Assembly: GCA_002360325.1 (NCBI GenBank) | Contig: DEQG01000089.1 | Span: 1 to 9,180 of the forward strand | Direction of reading: 5' to 3' | Source: Salinicoccus sp. UBA3372 | GTDB taxonomy: Bacteria > Bacillota > Bacilli > Staphylococcales > Salinicoccaceae | Length of the DNA stretch: 9,180 nucleotides | Shown here: positions 1 through 6,917 of the stretch, in pieces | Layout: each line of letters begins with the position of its first letter | How positions within the stretch are numbered: the stretch's first letter is position 1 | Position numbers and translations under genes: made by a program | The notes under the pieces: model-generated | What the model saw: the letters and a program-made list of their open reading frames with translations, nothing else | The model's database searches: none | Told to the model about the DNA's origin: nothing

Positions 1-323
1 TGCAGTACGTGGTACATTCCACGGTATTCCCGCATTTTCTCCATTGCGATGACGTCCTTTGTATCCTGGACGACACAGATGACGCTTCTGTCTCTCGATT
101 TATCTGAACATATATAACATGGATCCACATCAGTGATATGCCCGCATACTGAACAGAACTGCAATTCTCTTTTCACTTCCATCAGGCTGCGTGAAAAATC
201 AACGACGTCCTCTTCATTCATGTTCAAAACATAAAATGCCAGACGCTGGGCTGTTTTCGGCCCAATGCCCGGCAATTTCATGAAGCTGTCAATGAGCTTT
301 GAAATTGGTTCAGGATAATGCAT
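1..323 (-). CDS. recR: Recombination protein RecR, N-terminal part (gene runs off the window)
   Basis: RecR acts with RecO and RecF in loading RecA at gaps and in recombinational DNA repair. The 107 visible residues hold the N-terminal helix-hairpin-helix ([16 protein letters not shown], residues 16-31). They also hold the four-cysteine zinc finger (C57, C60, C69, C72 in [17 protein letters not shown]) and the start of the Toprim domain ([15 protein letters not shown], 81-95). The family is about 200 residues long, so roughly the last 90 lie beyond base 1. The ATG at 323-321 is one base after the ybaB stop codon. Only a weak AGGA, within the last ybaB codons, precedes it, which suggests translational coupling to ybaB. 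It is the last visible gene of dnaX-ybaB-recR, a conserved replication/repair cluster. Identity is secure from motifs and context; there is no sign of damage. Confidence 0.96.
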   Translation of the reverse strand, partial: MHYPEPISKLIDSFMKLPGIGPKTAQRLAFYVLNMNEEDVVDFSRSLMEVKRELQFCSVCGHITDVDPCYICSDKSRDRSVICVVQDTKDVIAMEKMREYRGMYHVL

Positions 324-324
324 A

Positions 325-648
325 TTACATCATTCCTGGAATGTTTAAACCTTTAGTGTGTTTACCTAAACGGTCACTCATCAGTTCGTCCGCTTTAGTC
401 ATTGCTTCGTTTGTCGCAGCAACAACCAGGTCCTGCAGCATTTCAATATCTTCAGGATCTACAACTTCTTCACTGATTTCAACATCCATGACTTCTTTCT
501 GGCCGGATACAGTCACTTTGACCATGCCGCCGCCTGCTGAACCTACAACTGTTTCTTCTTTAAGCTTTTCCTGCTCTTCTTCCATCTTCTTCTGCATCTT
601 CTGCATCTGTTTCATCATGCCTTGCATGTTGTTCATTCCACCGCGCAT
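325..648 (-). CDS. ybaB: YbaB/EbfC family nucleoid-associated protein
   Basis: This is a small (107 aa) DNA-binding protein of the YbaB/EbfC family (YaaK in B. subtilis). Family members form dimers and bind DNA as nucleoid-associated proteins; the precise role is not settled. Visible features are a Met/Gly/Gln-rich start ([16 protein letters not shown]) running into a charged coiled-coil helix (about residues 10-33, [16 protein letters not shown]). The characteristic beta core follows ([26 protein letters not shown], about 33-58), then a helix-rich end ([20 protein letters not shown]). Length matches the family. The ATG at 648 has a good ribosome site, GGAGG at 661-657 with 8 bases of spacing. 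It lies between dnaX (71 bp upstream) and recR (1 bp downstream), the standard Bacillales arrangement. An internal promoter candidate sits in the dnaX-ybaB gap. Confidence 0.95.
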   Translation of the reverse strand: MRGGMNNMQGMMKQMQKMQKKMEEEQEKLKEETVVGSAGGGMVKVTVSGQKEVMDVEISEEVVDPEDIEMLQDLVVAATNEAMTKADELMSDRLGKHTKGLNIPGMM

Positions 649-684
649 TTATAATTCCTCCAAAAATTTAATTTTCATTTATCC

Positions 685-713
685 ATTATATACGATTATT
701 ATTATACTATAAA
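685..713 (-). promoter_or_regulatory. Possible internal promoter for ybaB-recR
   Basis: On the minus strand a TTTATA (-35, 713-708) is followed after 17 bases by a perfect TATAAT (-10, 690-685). It lies within the 71-bp gap between the dnaX stop and the ybaB start. The gap is very AT-rich, so hexamers like these arise easily by chance. The call rests on the exact -10 and the ideal spacing only. If real, it would let ybaB-recR be expressed partly independently of dnaX. Confidence 0.35.
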
Positions 714-719
714 CCTTTA

Positions 720-2366
720 TTAATCCCTAGTTTCCACTATGCTGCTGTCAAACAGTTCTCTAGCAACATCAGACGGCTTTTTCTCATCCGGTTTCGCTTC
801 CTGCTGTTTGTTGGATTTTCTTTCTTTGATGTAGTCCGCCCTCACCTGCTGCCAGCTTGATTGAGGCACACCGACGACCTGGACTTCCTTGCCGATGATG
901 GTCGGGATGACCGCTTCCAGTTCCCGCTTTTTCTTATCGTCATTATTGATCAGCTCTGAATGTACATCGTTATCAAACTTGATCAGGACGTGTGTGTCAC
1001 TTGCCGCCACCGGTTCCGAATCTTTAATCAGGGACCTGAGAGCATGGAATTCTTTATCTTCCACATATTGATACACCTTCGGCCAGCTGTCTTTCAGTTT
1101 GACTATATCTTCTTTGTTCGCCTTATCCAGCACTTTTTCAATCTGACTGATCGAGTAGCCCTTGCCGCTTGTACGTTTACTCTGCTGTCTTCTTGCATCA
1201 TTGTTTGACTGTGGCGAGAGCTGGGCATTTTCCAATCTGCGTTCAAGTTCACTCAATTTCTCTTCGATATGCGACAGGTCCACTTCAGGTGCTTCCACGA
1301 CATTATTGTGTTTTGACAACACTTCAATCAGCTTGACGATGACTACTTCCAGATGGACACCCGTATTTACGGAAAATCTCATCATGACCATCGCATCATT
1401 TAAAACATCGATCATCTCATAAAGCACTTTATCTTCAACATTGTAAAATGCGATGTTTTCATTCATATCATTCGAGTGCTTCATCAGAATGATATCCCTG
1501 ATGTAATAAACAAGTTCATGTATCAGACGGATCGGATCCTTACCTTCATCGATGAATTGATGATATTGTATGAAAGCTGCTCTGGAGTCTTTATTTTCAA
1601 TGAGTTTCAGCCACTCATCCAAGGCATCCTGCCTGATACCGCCCGTGATCATCACTGCATCATCCAAGGTGATGATGTCGTTGCTGTATGCGATGACCTG
1701 GTCCATGATGCTCAGGGCATCACGCATGCCGCCTTCGGCAGTTCTTGCGATATAGTCCAGCGCCTCTCCATCATATTCGATCGATTCGGAGTCCGCCACA
1801 TATTTCAGACGTTCAATGATTTCATTATTTTCAATCGCTTTAAAATCGAATCTCTGTGTCCGGGAAATGATGGTTGCCGGTATTTTATGAGGTTCCGTCG
1901 TAGCGAGGATGAATATTGCATGTTCCGGAGGTTCTTCCAATGTCTTGAGCAGGGCGTTGAATGCGCCTGTCGTCAGCATATGGACCTCGTCGATGATATA
2001 CACTTTATACTGCATAAGAGAAGGTGCATACTTCACTTTCTCTCTGAGACTTCTGATCTCATCGACACCGTTATTACTCGCGGCGTCTATTTCAATTACA
2101 TCGTTGGCACTGCCGTCTGTAATGCTGATGCATACATCACATTCATTACACGGTTCACCATCCTGGCCAAACTGACAGTTCAGTGCTTTCGCAAAGATTT
2201 TTGCGATACTTGTTTTACCCGTCCCTCTTGGACCACTGAATAAATAAGCATGTGATTCCTTATTTCTGATGATGGCATTCTTTAATGTCTTAGTCACGTG
2301 TTTCTGTCCGACGACGTCCGTAAAACTCTGGGGCCGAAATGCACGGTATAACGCTTGATACTCCAT
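720..2366 (-). CDS. dnaX: DNA polymerase III subunit gamma/tau (clamp loader ATPase)
   Basis: DnaX is the AAA+ motor of the clamp loader, which opens and places the beta sliding clamp on primed DNA and holds the replisome together. The 548-aa product shows the classic order. Walker A is GPRGTGKT (45-52). A zinc module uses C64, C73, C76 and C79. Walker B is VYIIDEVH (122-129). The sensor/arginine-finger segment is IISRTQRFDF (166-175), where the usual SRC triplet reads SRT. The helical collar domain follows, then a hydrophilic Gln/Asn/Lys-rich linker (about 380-405) and a tau-type C-terminal domain. Length is close to other Bacillales DnaX (about 560). I see no convincing programmed-frameshift site for a separate gamma form. 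The ATG at 2366 is preceded by GGAGG with 9 bases of spacing. It heads the dnaX-ybaB-recR unit and has its own extended -10 promoter. Confidence 0.98.
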   Translation of the reverse strand: MEYQALYRAFRPQSFTDVVGQKHVTKTLKNAIIRNKESHAYLFSGPRGTGKTSIAKIFAKALNCQFGQDGEPCNECDVCISITDGSANDVIEIDAASNNGVDEIRSLREKVKYAPSLMQYKVYIIDEVHMLTTGAFNALLKTLEEPPEHAIFILATTEPHKIPATIISRTQRFDFKAIENNEIIERLKYVADSESIEYDGEALDYIARTAEGGMRDALSIMDQVIAYSNDIITLDDAVMITGGIRQDALDEWLKLIENKDSRAAFIQYHQFIDEGKDPIRLIHELVYYIRDIILMKHSNDMNENIAFYNVEDKVLYEMIDVLNDAMVMMRFSVNTGVHLEVVIVKLIEVLSKHNNVVEAPEVDLSHIEEKLSELERRLENAQLSPQSNNDARRQQSKRTSGKGYSISQIEKVLDKANKEDIVKLKDSWPKVYQYVEDKEFHALRSLIKDSEPVAASDTHVLIKFDNDVHSELINNDDKKKRELEAVIPTIIGKEVQVVGVPQSSWQQVRADYIKERKSNKQQEAKPDEKKPSDVARELFDSSIVETRD

Positions 2367-2402
2367 TCAGCGGCACCTCCACTTTTTCTGATATCGTCCA
2401 CT

Positions 2403-2411
2403 ATTATAACA
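2403..2411 (-). promoter_or_regulatory. Extended -10 promoter of dnaX-ybaB-recR
   Basis: On the minus strand the bases read TGTTATAAT. This is a perfect TATAAT (2408-2403) with the TG of an extended -10 one base upstream (2411-2410). There is no good -35 hexamer at the normal distance, which fits extended -10 promoters. A start near 2396 would give a leader of about 30 nt containing the dnaX ribosome site (GGAGG). It lies just downstream of the SRP RNA terminator, so dnaX needs its own start here. Confidence 0.6.
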
Positions 2412-2434
2412 TTAATGACATATCTTTTACGAAT

Positions 2435-2469
2435 TAAAAAAGACCATATCTATAAAATAGATACAGTCT
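2435..2469 (-). terminator. Rho-independent terminator of the SRP RNA
   Basis: On the minus strand AGACTGTATCTA pairs completely (with two G-U pairs) to TAGATATGGTCT around a 5-base loop. A run of T follows at 2440-2436. It begins right after the 3' end of the SRP RNA and lies before the dnaX promoter, so it separates the two units. Confidence 0.85.
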
Positions 2470-2475
2470 CATATA

Positions 2476-2750
2476 TGTAGCCGTGCACCGCTTCCTCGAG
2501 AAATCAGAACAAACGTTACTTAAAACATCAGCTCAACCTCGGCAGCCCTACGGCACATGGGATGGGTCACTTAATGCTGCTTCCTTCCGGACCTGACATG
2601 ATTCATGACGTCCCATTGCATAGGACCGAAGTCTCAACACCAATGAGATTAAGGCAGTCTTCACACTGATACCCTCAGAAGCGGGATTCAGCCTTGCTGG
2701 AGCGGCTTGCAAGTACAGGGCACCGCTAATTCCCCGCTTAGCACGGTATC
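2476..2750 (-). ncRNA. ffs: Signal recognition particle RNA, long Bacillus type (6S-like scRNA)
   Basis: This is the RNA core of the signal recognition particle, which with Ffh targets membrane and secreted proteins to FtsY and the Sec machinery. The S-domain hallmark, minus strand TGTCAGGTCCGGAAGGAAGC (within 2575-2598), is the helix 8 Ffh-binding hairpin. The 5' end (CCGTGCTAAGCGGGGAATTA) pairs with the 3' end (GGTGCACGG) to close the molecule. The 5' segment with GCGGTGCCCTGTA and the following GC-rich hairpins is the Alu domain found in Bacillus-type SRP RNAs. Length is about 275 nt, against roughly 270 for B. subtilis scr. Exact ends are inferred from the promoter, terminator and terminal pairing and may be off by a few bases. 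Its position just before dnaX is conserved in Bacillales. The gene is also called scr in B. subtilis. Confidence 0.96.
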
Positions 2751-2754
2751 TTAC

Positions 2755-2783
2755 ATAATAACAAAATTGAGTTTATGATGCAA
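2755..2783 (-). promoter_or_regulatory. Promoter of the SRP RNA
   Basis: On the minus strand TTGCAT (2783-2778) and TATTAT (2760-2755) are separated by 17 bases. They place the transcription start about 5-8 bases downstream, at the expected 5' end of the SRP RNA. The -10 matches 5 of 6 consensus bases; the -35 is weak (TTG only). The promoter fills the space directly after the treR stop codon. Confidence 0.6.
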
Positions 2784-2791
2784 GGAATTAT

Positions 2792-3520
2792 TTACTCTCC
2801 GGTGAATCTTCTTGAAAAATCGACGAATTTAAACTCGCTTGCGAGGTGTTTTGACACATTGTACTGGAACGGCGTGGCATCATTCAAATGCACGACCGAT
2901 TTGACATTTGCCGTGTAAGGCGGCTGAATCGGCCCGAACAGTTCTATATCCAGCTCAGTCATCGGACTGAATGTAATTTCCTTTTGTGAATATGATATTT
3001 TATGCCCCAGCCGCTCTTCTATATATTCATAGATGGAACCGCCCGCTATTTCTTCGGTCAGCCCCGGCATCATATCATACATGAAATAGTCGGTATCTAT
3101 AATATGGGTCCTGTCTTCATATAGTCTCTGGCGGATCAGCTCCCAGACAAGCGTTTCATCATCCAGGTCCAGAGCCTCCTGGACAGGCGGACAATCTTTT
3201 GCCGGCCGTTTTTCCAAACTGTAGACTTTTGTATCGTATATTTTCTCCTGCTGTTCCTGAACTTCTTTGAAACTTGTCAGATGGGACACCGTCAGATTCA
3301 TTGAAGGATTGTAAATGATGACAGAGCCTTTACCCTTCATCTTCTGAATATAACCGTTTTCCTGCAGCAGATTCAGCGCTTTTCTCACCGTTTCCCGGGA
3401 AACGCCGAAACTCTTCAGAAGTTTATGCTCCGAAGGAAGGGTATCTCCTGTTTCATATTTACCTTCAACGATATCACTCGATAAGGATTGATAAATTTGA
3501 TTGTACTTATTTAAATTCAT
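2792..3520 (-). CDS. treR: Trehalose operon repressor, GntR family (HutC/UTRA type)
   Basis: The 242-aa protein has an N-terminal GntR winged helix-turn-helix (about residues 5-70). It includes LPSEHKLLKSFGVSRETVRKALNLLQENGYI (28-58) and the wing MKGKGSVI (61-68). A C-terminal UTRA ligand-binding domain follows (about 90-235). This domain order and the location at the end of treP-treC match TreR of B. subtilis and staphylococci, where trehalose-6-phosphate is the inducer that releases the repressor. The ATG at 3520 follows AAGGTGA at good spacing, 50 bp after the treC stop, so it is probably the third gene of the operon and represses its own transcription. Likely operators are the palindromes upstream of treP. 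No terminator is visible between its stop and the SRP RNA promoter. Function is inferred from family and context. Confidence 0.93.
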   Translation of the reverse strand: MNLNKYNQIYQSLSSDIVEGKYETGDTLPSEHKLLKSFGVSRETVRKALNLLQENGYIQKMKGKGSVIIYNPSMNLTVSHLTSFKEVQEQQEKIYDTKVYSLEKRPAKDCPPVQEALDLDDETLVWELIRQRLYEDRTHIIDTDYFMYDMMPGLTEEIAGGSIYEYIEERLGHKISYSQKEITFSPMTELDIELFGPIQPPYTANVKSVVHLNDATPFQYNVSKHLASEFKFVDFSRRFTGE

Positions 3521-3570
3521 AGCGTCACCTTAATCAATTCAATTTTAAACCGTTGCTTCAATTGTAACAG

Positions 3571-5208
3571 TTATTTCTTATAAATCATCATTGTTTCAAA
3601 AGGTCTCAGTTCAGCAACCTGATTATCATAGTTCGATATCAGAATCTCTCCTGTTGTATCGACATCTTCAGGATAAGGCAGCGTCCTGTCACTGTAGTTG
3701 GATATCACCAGCAGTGATTCGCCGCTCAAGTTTCTTTCATAGGCGAACAAATCTTTATCTTTCATCAATAAAGGCCTGATATCGCCGGTTGTCAGTATTT
3801 CCATATTATGCCGGAAATCAATAAGCTTTTTATAAGTATAGAATACTGAATTATTATCTTCAACCGCTTTTTTGGCATTGATATCAGAATAATTTTCCGC
3901 AACTTCGATCCATGGTTCTCCGTCGGTGAATCCGGCGTTTCTGCTGTCATCCCATTGCATCGGTGTACGCGAATTATCACGGGATTTCGCCTTTAAAATT
4001 TCAATGACCTCCTGATATTTCAATCCTTTATCTTTGAGCATGTCATAGGCGTTCAGACTTTCAACATCTCTGTACTGGTCGATACGCTCAAAGCCCGGGT
4101 TGGTCATCCCAAATTCCTCACCCTGAAAAATATAAGGTGTACCCTGCAGGCCATGCAGGGAGATCGCAAGCATCTTGGCACTTCTCAGACGGTTCTCTTC
4201 AGTATCATCCTTGCCGAACCGGGACACGACTCTCGGCTGATCATGGTTGCACCAGAATATCGCATTCCAGCCGTCACCGTCATAAATGCCGAGTTGCCAC
4301 TTCATCAAAGTCTCTTTCAGCAGAATGAAATCATAAGGTGCTTTCGTCCATTTCTCGCCATCCGGATAATCCACTTTTAAATGATGGAAATTAAAGACGG
4401 AGTTCAATTCCTGCCTTTTTGGATTCGTATATTTAATGCAGTGGTCGATTGTCGTGGAGGACATTTCACCAACAGTCATCACTTCTTTATCGCCGAAAGT
4501 TTCCCGGTTCATTTCATGAATATACTCATGAATGCGCGGGCCATCCGTATAAAATTCCTTGCCCGGTCCGTCCGAGTTCCCGAATGCGCCTTTAGAAAGC
4601 AGGTTCACAACATCAAACCTGAAGCCGTCTATGCCGAAATCTATCCAATAATTGATCATTTCATAAATTTCATGACGGACTTTATCATTTTCCCAGTTCA
4701 AGTCTGCCTGGGTAATATCAAACAGTCTTAAATAATACTGGTTCGTATCATCATCATAAGTCCAGGCATTGCCGCCGAACTTTGATTCCCAATTCGTCGG
4801 CGGCGTGTCATAAGTGCCGTCTTTCCATATATAATAGTCACGGTACGGATTATCTTTTGATTTTCTGGACTCTACGAACCAGGGATGTTTCGTTGAAGTG
4901 TGGTTGAAGACCAGATCCATCATGACTTTCAAATCTTTTTTATGGGCTTCATCAAGCAATTCCTGCAAATCTTCTTTTGTACCGAACTGCGGGTTGATCT
5001 CATAGTAATTGCTGATATCGTAACCATTATCATTCATTGGGGATTCATACACCGGAGTCAGCCATATATAATCCACCCCGAGCAATTGTAAATAGTCCAA
5101 TTTTTGAATGATACCCCGAATATCACCTGTACCGTCACCATTTGAATCATTGAATGATTTTGGATAGATCTGATACACCACCGACTTTCTCCAATCTGAA
5201 ACAGCCAC
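3571..5208 (-). CDS. treC: Trehalose-6-phosphate hydrolase (alpha,alpha-phosphotrehalase), GH13
   Basis: This cytoplasmic enzyme splits trehalose-6-phosphate into glucose and glucose-6-phosphate. The 545-aa protein is a full-length GH13 (alpha-amylase superfamily) enzyme. It starts WRKSVVYQIYPKSFNDSNGD (6-25). All four conserved regions are present: DLVFNHTS (98-105), GFRFDVVN with nucleophile D199, GEMS with acid/base E248, and NHDQPR with D323. Length agrees with known TreC/TreA proteins (about 545-560 aa). Oligo-1,6-glucosidase is the closest alternative from sequence alone, but the flanking trehalose EIIBC and GntR repressor favour TreC. The start is GTG at 5208, with AAAGGAG eight bases upstream. 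The gap to treP is only 19 bp, so the two are co-transcribed. No defects seen. B. subtilis calls the same enzyme TreA. Confidence 0.95.
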   Translation of the reverse strand: MAVSDWRKSVVYQIYPKSFNDSNGDGTGDIRGIIQKLDYLQLLGVDYIWLTPVYESPMNDNGYDISNYYEINPQFGTKEDLQELLDEAHKKDLKVMMDLVFNHTSTKHPWFVESRKSKDNPYRDYYIWKDGTYDTPPTNWESKFGGNAWTYDDDTNQYYLRLFDITQADLNWENDKVRHEIYEMINYWIDFGIDGFRFDVVNLLSKGAFGNSDGPGKEFYTDGPRIHEYIHEMNRETFGDKEVMTVGEMSSTTIDHCIKYTNPKRQELNSVFNFHHLKVDYPDGEKWTKAPYDFILLKETLMKWQLGIYDGDGWNAIFWCNHDQPRVVSRFGKDDTEENRLRSAKMLAISLHGLQGTPYIFQGEEFGMTNPGFERIDQYRDVESLNAYDMLKDKGLKYQEVIEILKAKSRDNSRTPMQWDDSRNAGFTDGEPWIEVAENYSDINAKKAVEDNNSVFYTYKKLIDFRHNMEILTTGDIRPLLMKDKDLFAYERNLSGESLLVISNYSDRTLPYPEDVDTTGEILISNYDNQVAELRPFETMMIYKK

Positions 5209-5227
5209 TTTAAAAACTCCTTTAAAT

Positions 5228-6679
5228 TTAGTCTACATCTACCATGTCTTTCGTCTTATCTTTGGCGAATCTTGAAAATAGCAATGTCAATAAGAACGGT
5301 GCGACGATGGCAATCAGCATGCCGATCGAGAACAACAGCCAGAACCCTTCCGTAATGGAAATGACTCCGGGCACACCGCCGACACCGACACTGTATGCTG
5401 TCAGCATGTTCGCCCCGAAAAGTCCGCCGACGACAGATGTCGTCAGTATTGCCGCAATGAATGGATATTTCAGCGGCAGGTTAACACCGAACATCGCAGG
5501 TTCAGTGACCCCGAGCCAGCCTGAAATTCCGGAGGTCATTGCCAGACCTTCTTCTTTTTTCTTTTTATTTCTGCGGTAAACCATCCACGCGCCAAATGCT
5601 GCAGAACCTTGTGCAATATTGGATATCGCCAGTATCGGCCATAAGAATGTCGATCCTGTCGTACCGATAAGCTGCAGGTCCACTGCCAGGAACATATGGT
5701 GCATTCCGGTAATTACGAGCGGTGCATAGAACAGACCGTACACTGCTCCGCCCAGTATGCCGGCTGTTTCAAACAGCCAGATGATTGCATCTGTTACAAG
5801 CGTACTGCCCCATAGAGTAACCGGGCCGATTATTGTATAAGTAAGGATACCGACAACGACAAGTGCGACGGGAGCAACAACAAGCAGTTTAAACATGTCC
5901 GGTACACGCTTATTCAGGAACTGCTCAACTTTCGCAAGCACCCATGTCGCCACAAGTACCGGGAGTACCTGCCCCTGATAGTTCAGCTGCTGGATTTCCA
6001 GACCGAACACATCCCATGTAGGAATCTCTGCAAGTTCTCCTGATTCACTGTCGAAAAGTCCATATTGGCTGGCAAGGTCCGGGTGGCACAACGCCACACC
6101 GAGTGCGATGCCGAGCAGTGGATTGCCCCCGAATACCCTCATCGCCGACCAGCCGATCAGTACAGGCAGGAAGATGAACGGTGCCACGGCAATGAAGTTG
6201 ATCATGCTCGCAATACCTTCAACGCCCGGGAAACGGGTAATCACAGAATCAGATTCCCAGAAAAGCCCCTCCAAAGTCAGCAGGTTGTTCAGACCGAGCA
6301 GCAGACCGGCCGTTACAATCGCAGGTAAGATGGGAATGAAAATATCCCCAAGCATTTTAATGAACCGCTGTAATGGATTCATCTTGGTTGCCGCGGCTTC
6401 TTTCACTTCATCTTTCGAACCGCCGCCTTTACCTGTCTCTTCCTCAAAGATCTTAAACGCTTCATCCACCGTCCCCTGGCCGATAACAACCTGGAACTGA
6501 TTGTTAGCAGCAAACGACCCTTTAACAAGATCGATTGAGTCCAGTTTTTCCTTGTCCACTTTACTTTCATCATCGAGCGCCAGACGTAACCTTGTTACAC
6601 AATGCGTTGCTGCATTGACGTTCTCCTTGCCTCCTAATGCTTCGATTATCTTCTTTACCTCATCACGATTTACTGCCAT
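5228..6679 (-). CDS. treP: Trehalose-specific PTS transporter, EIIBC component
   Basis: This membrane permease takes up trehalose and phosphorylates it to trehalose-6-phosphate. In the 483-aa product the EIIB domain (about 1-80) carries the phospho-accepting Cys27 in THCVTRLRL. A Gly/Lys/Glu-rich linker (about 80-100) leads to a polytopic EIIC domain (about 105-465). That domain includes GMHHM (325-329) and the glucose-family signature GVTEPAMFG (390-398, Glu393). No EIIA domain is fused, so a EIIA of the glucose family encoded elsewhere must donate phosphate, as known for TreP of B. subtilis. An upstream in-frame GTG at 6688 is possible. I chose ATG at 6679 because AAAGGGGTG lies at ribosome-site distance before it and would overlap the GTG. 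It is first of treP-treC-treR; operator-like and cre-like sites lie immediately upstream. Trehalose specificity comes mainly from the neighbours. Confidence 0.93.
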   Translation of the reverse strand: MAVNRDEVKKIIEALGGKENVNAATHCVTRLRLALDDESKVDKEKLDSIDLVKGSFAANNQFQVVIGQGTVDEAFKIFEEETGKGGGSKDEVKEAAATKMNPLQRFIKMLGDIFIPILPAIVTAGLLLGLNNLLTLEGLFWESDSVITRFPGVEGIASMINFIAVAPFIFLPVLIGWSAMRVFGGNPLLGIALGVALCHPDLASQYGLFDSESGELAEIPTWDVFGLEIQQLNYQGQVLPVLVATWVLAKVEQFLNKRVPDMFKLLVVAPVALVVVGILTYTIIGPVTLWGSTLVTDAIIWLFETAGILGGAVYGLFYAPLVITGMHHMFLAVDLQLIGTTGSTFLWPILAISNIAQGSAAFGAWMVYRRNKKKKEEGLAMTSGISGWLGVTEPAMFGVNLPLKYPFIAAILTTSVVGGLFGANMLTAYSVGVGGVPGVISITEGFWLLFSIGMLIAIVAPFLLTLLFSRFAKDKTKDMVDVD

Positions 6680-6692
6680 TTCACTCACCCCT

Positions 6693-6704
6693 TTGTATAT
6701 ATGA
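6693..6704. promoter_or_regulatory. TreR operator-like site, proximal to treP
   Basis: TTGTATATATGA matches 10 of 12 bases of the palindrome TTGTATATACAA that I recall as the B. subtilis TreR operator. It lies 13 bp before the treP start codon, just ahead of the ribosome site, where a bound repressor would block transcription. TreR binding is inferred from similarity and from the linked treR gene. Confidence 0.5.
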
Positions 6705-6715
6705 AAACCTTATCA
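6702..6715 (+). promoter_or_regulatory. Possible catabolite-responsive element (cre) for CcpA
   Basis: TGAAAACCTTATCA fits the consensus TGWAANCGNTNWCA at every position but one, the central G, which is C here. It sits between the two TreR-like palindromes and shares end bases with each. Glucose repression of trehalose PTS operons by CcpA is common in Firmicutes. The broken central CG lowers confidence, because that pair is the best-conserved part of cre sites. Confidence 0.4.
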
Positions 6716-6726
6716 TGTATAGACAA
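6715..6726. promoter_or_regulatory. TreR operator-like site, distal to treP
   Basis: ATGTATAGACAA matches 10 of 12 bases of TTGTATATACAA. Its centre is 22 bp, about two helical turns, from the centre of the proximal site, so two repressor dimers could sit on the same face of the DNA. The treP promoter must lie around here, but I could not place a convincing -35/-10 pair. Confidence 0.45.
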
Positions 6727-6802
6727 CAATCACAAGAAAACATACAACTAATTTTAGTATATTCAAAATATTCCGTCTTAGTGTAATTATATTTTATAAA
6801 TC

Positions 6803-6840
6803 AAAAAAACACCAGAACCAGCAGCTGCTGATTCCGGTGT
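6803..6840 (-). terminator. Strong rho-independent terminator after the surface-protein gene
   Basis: On the minus strand a perfect 14-bp stem (ACACCGGAATCAGC with GCTGGTTCTGGTGT, including G-U pairs) closes on an AGCT loop. Seven T follow at 6809-6803. It lies 77 bp after the stop codon at 6918 and insulates the tre operon from upstream transcription. The opposite strand has no comparable T-run. Confidence 0.9.
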
Positions 6841-6917
6841 AATTTTAGGATAGGAAATATTTATTATTATCAGTTATTTGATATATACCACGCTTTAAGT
6901 AATTAAAACATATTAAT

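Noticed and set aside
299..712. 137-residue Ser/Ile-rich frame on the plus strand
   Set aside because: It is antisense to ybaB and the ybaB promoter region, with no ribosome site or family resemblance.
927..935. AAGAAAAAG in dnaX as a programmed frameshift site
   Set aside because: It is not the A-AAA-AAG heptamer, has only five A in a row, shows no evident stimulatory structure, and lies too near the C-terminus to give a gamma-like product.
1476..2243. 255-residue open frame on the plus strand
   Set aside because: It lies fully antisense to the conserved AAA+ core of dnaX, has no ribosome site or recognisable motif, and is explained by the codon usage of dnaX.
6680..6688. GTG start adding three residues to TreP
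   Set aside because: The GTG is part of the AAAGGGGTG ribosome site that is correctly spaced for the ATG at 6679.
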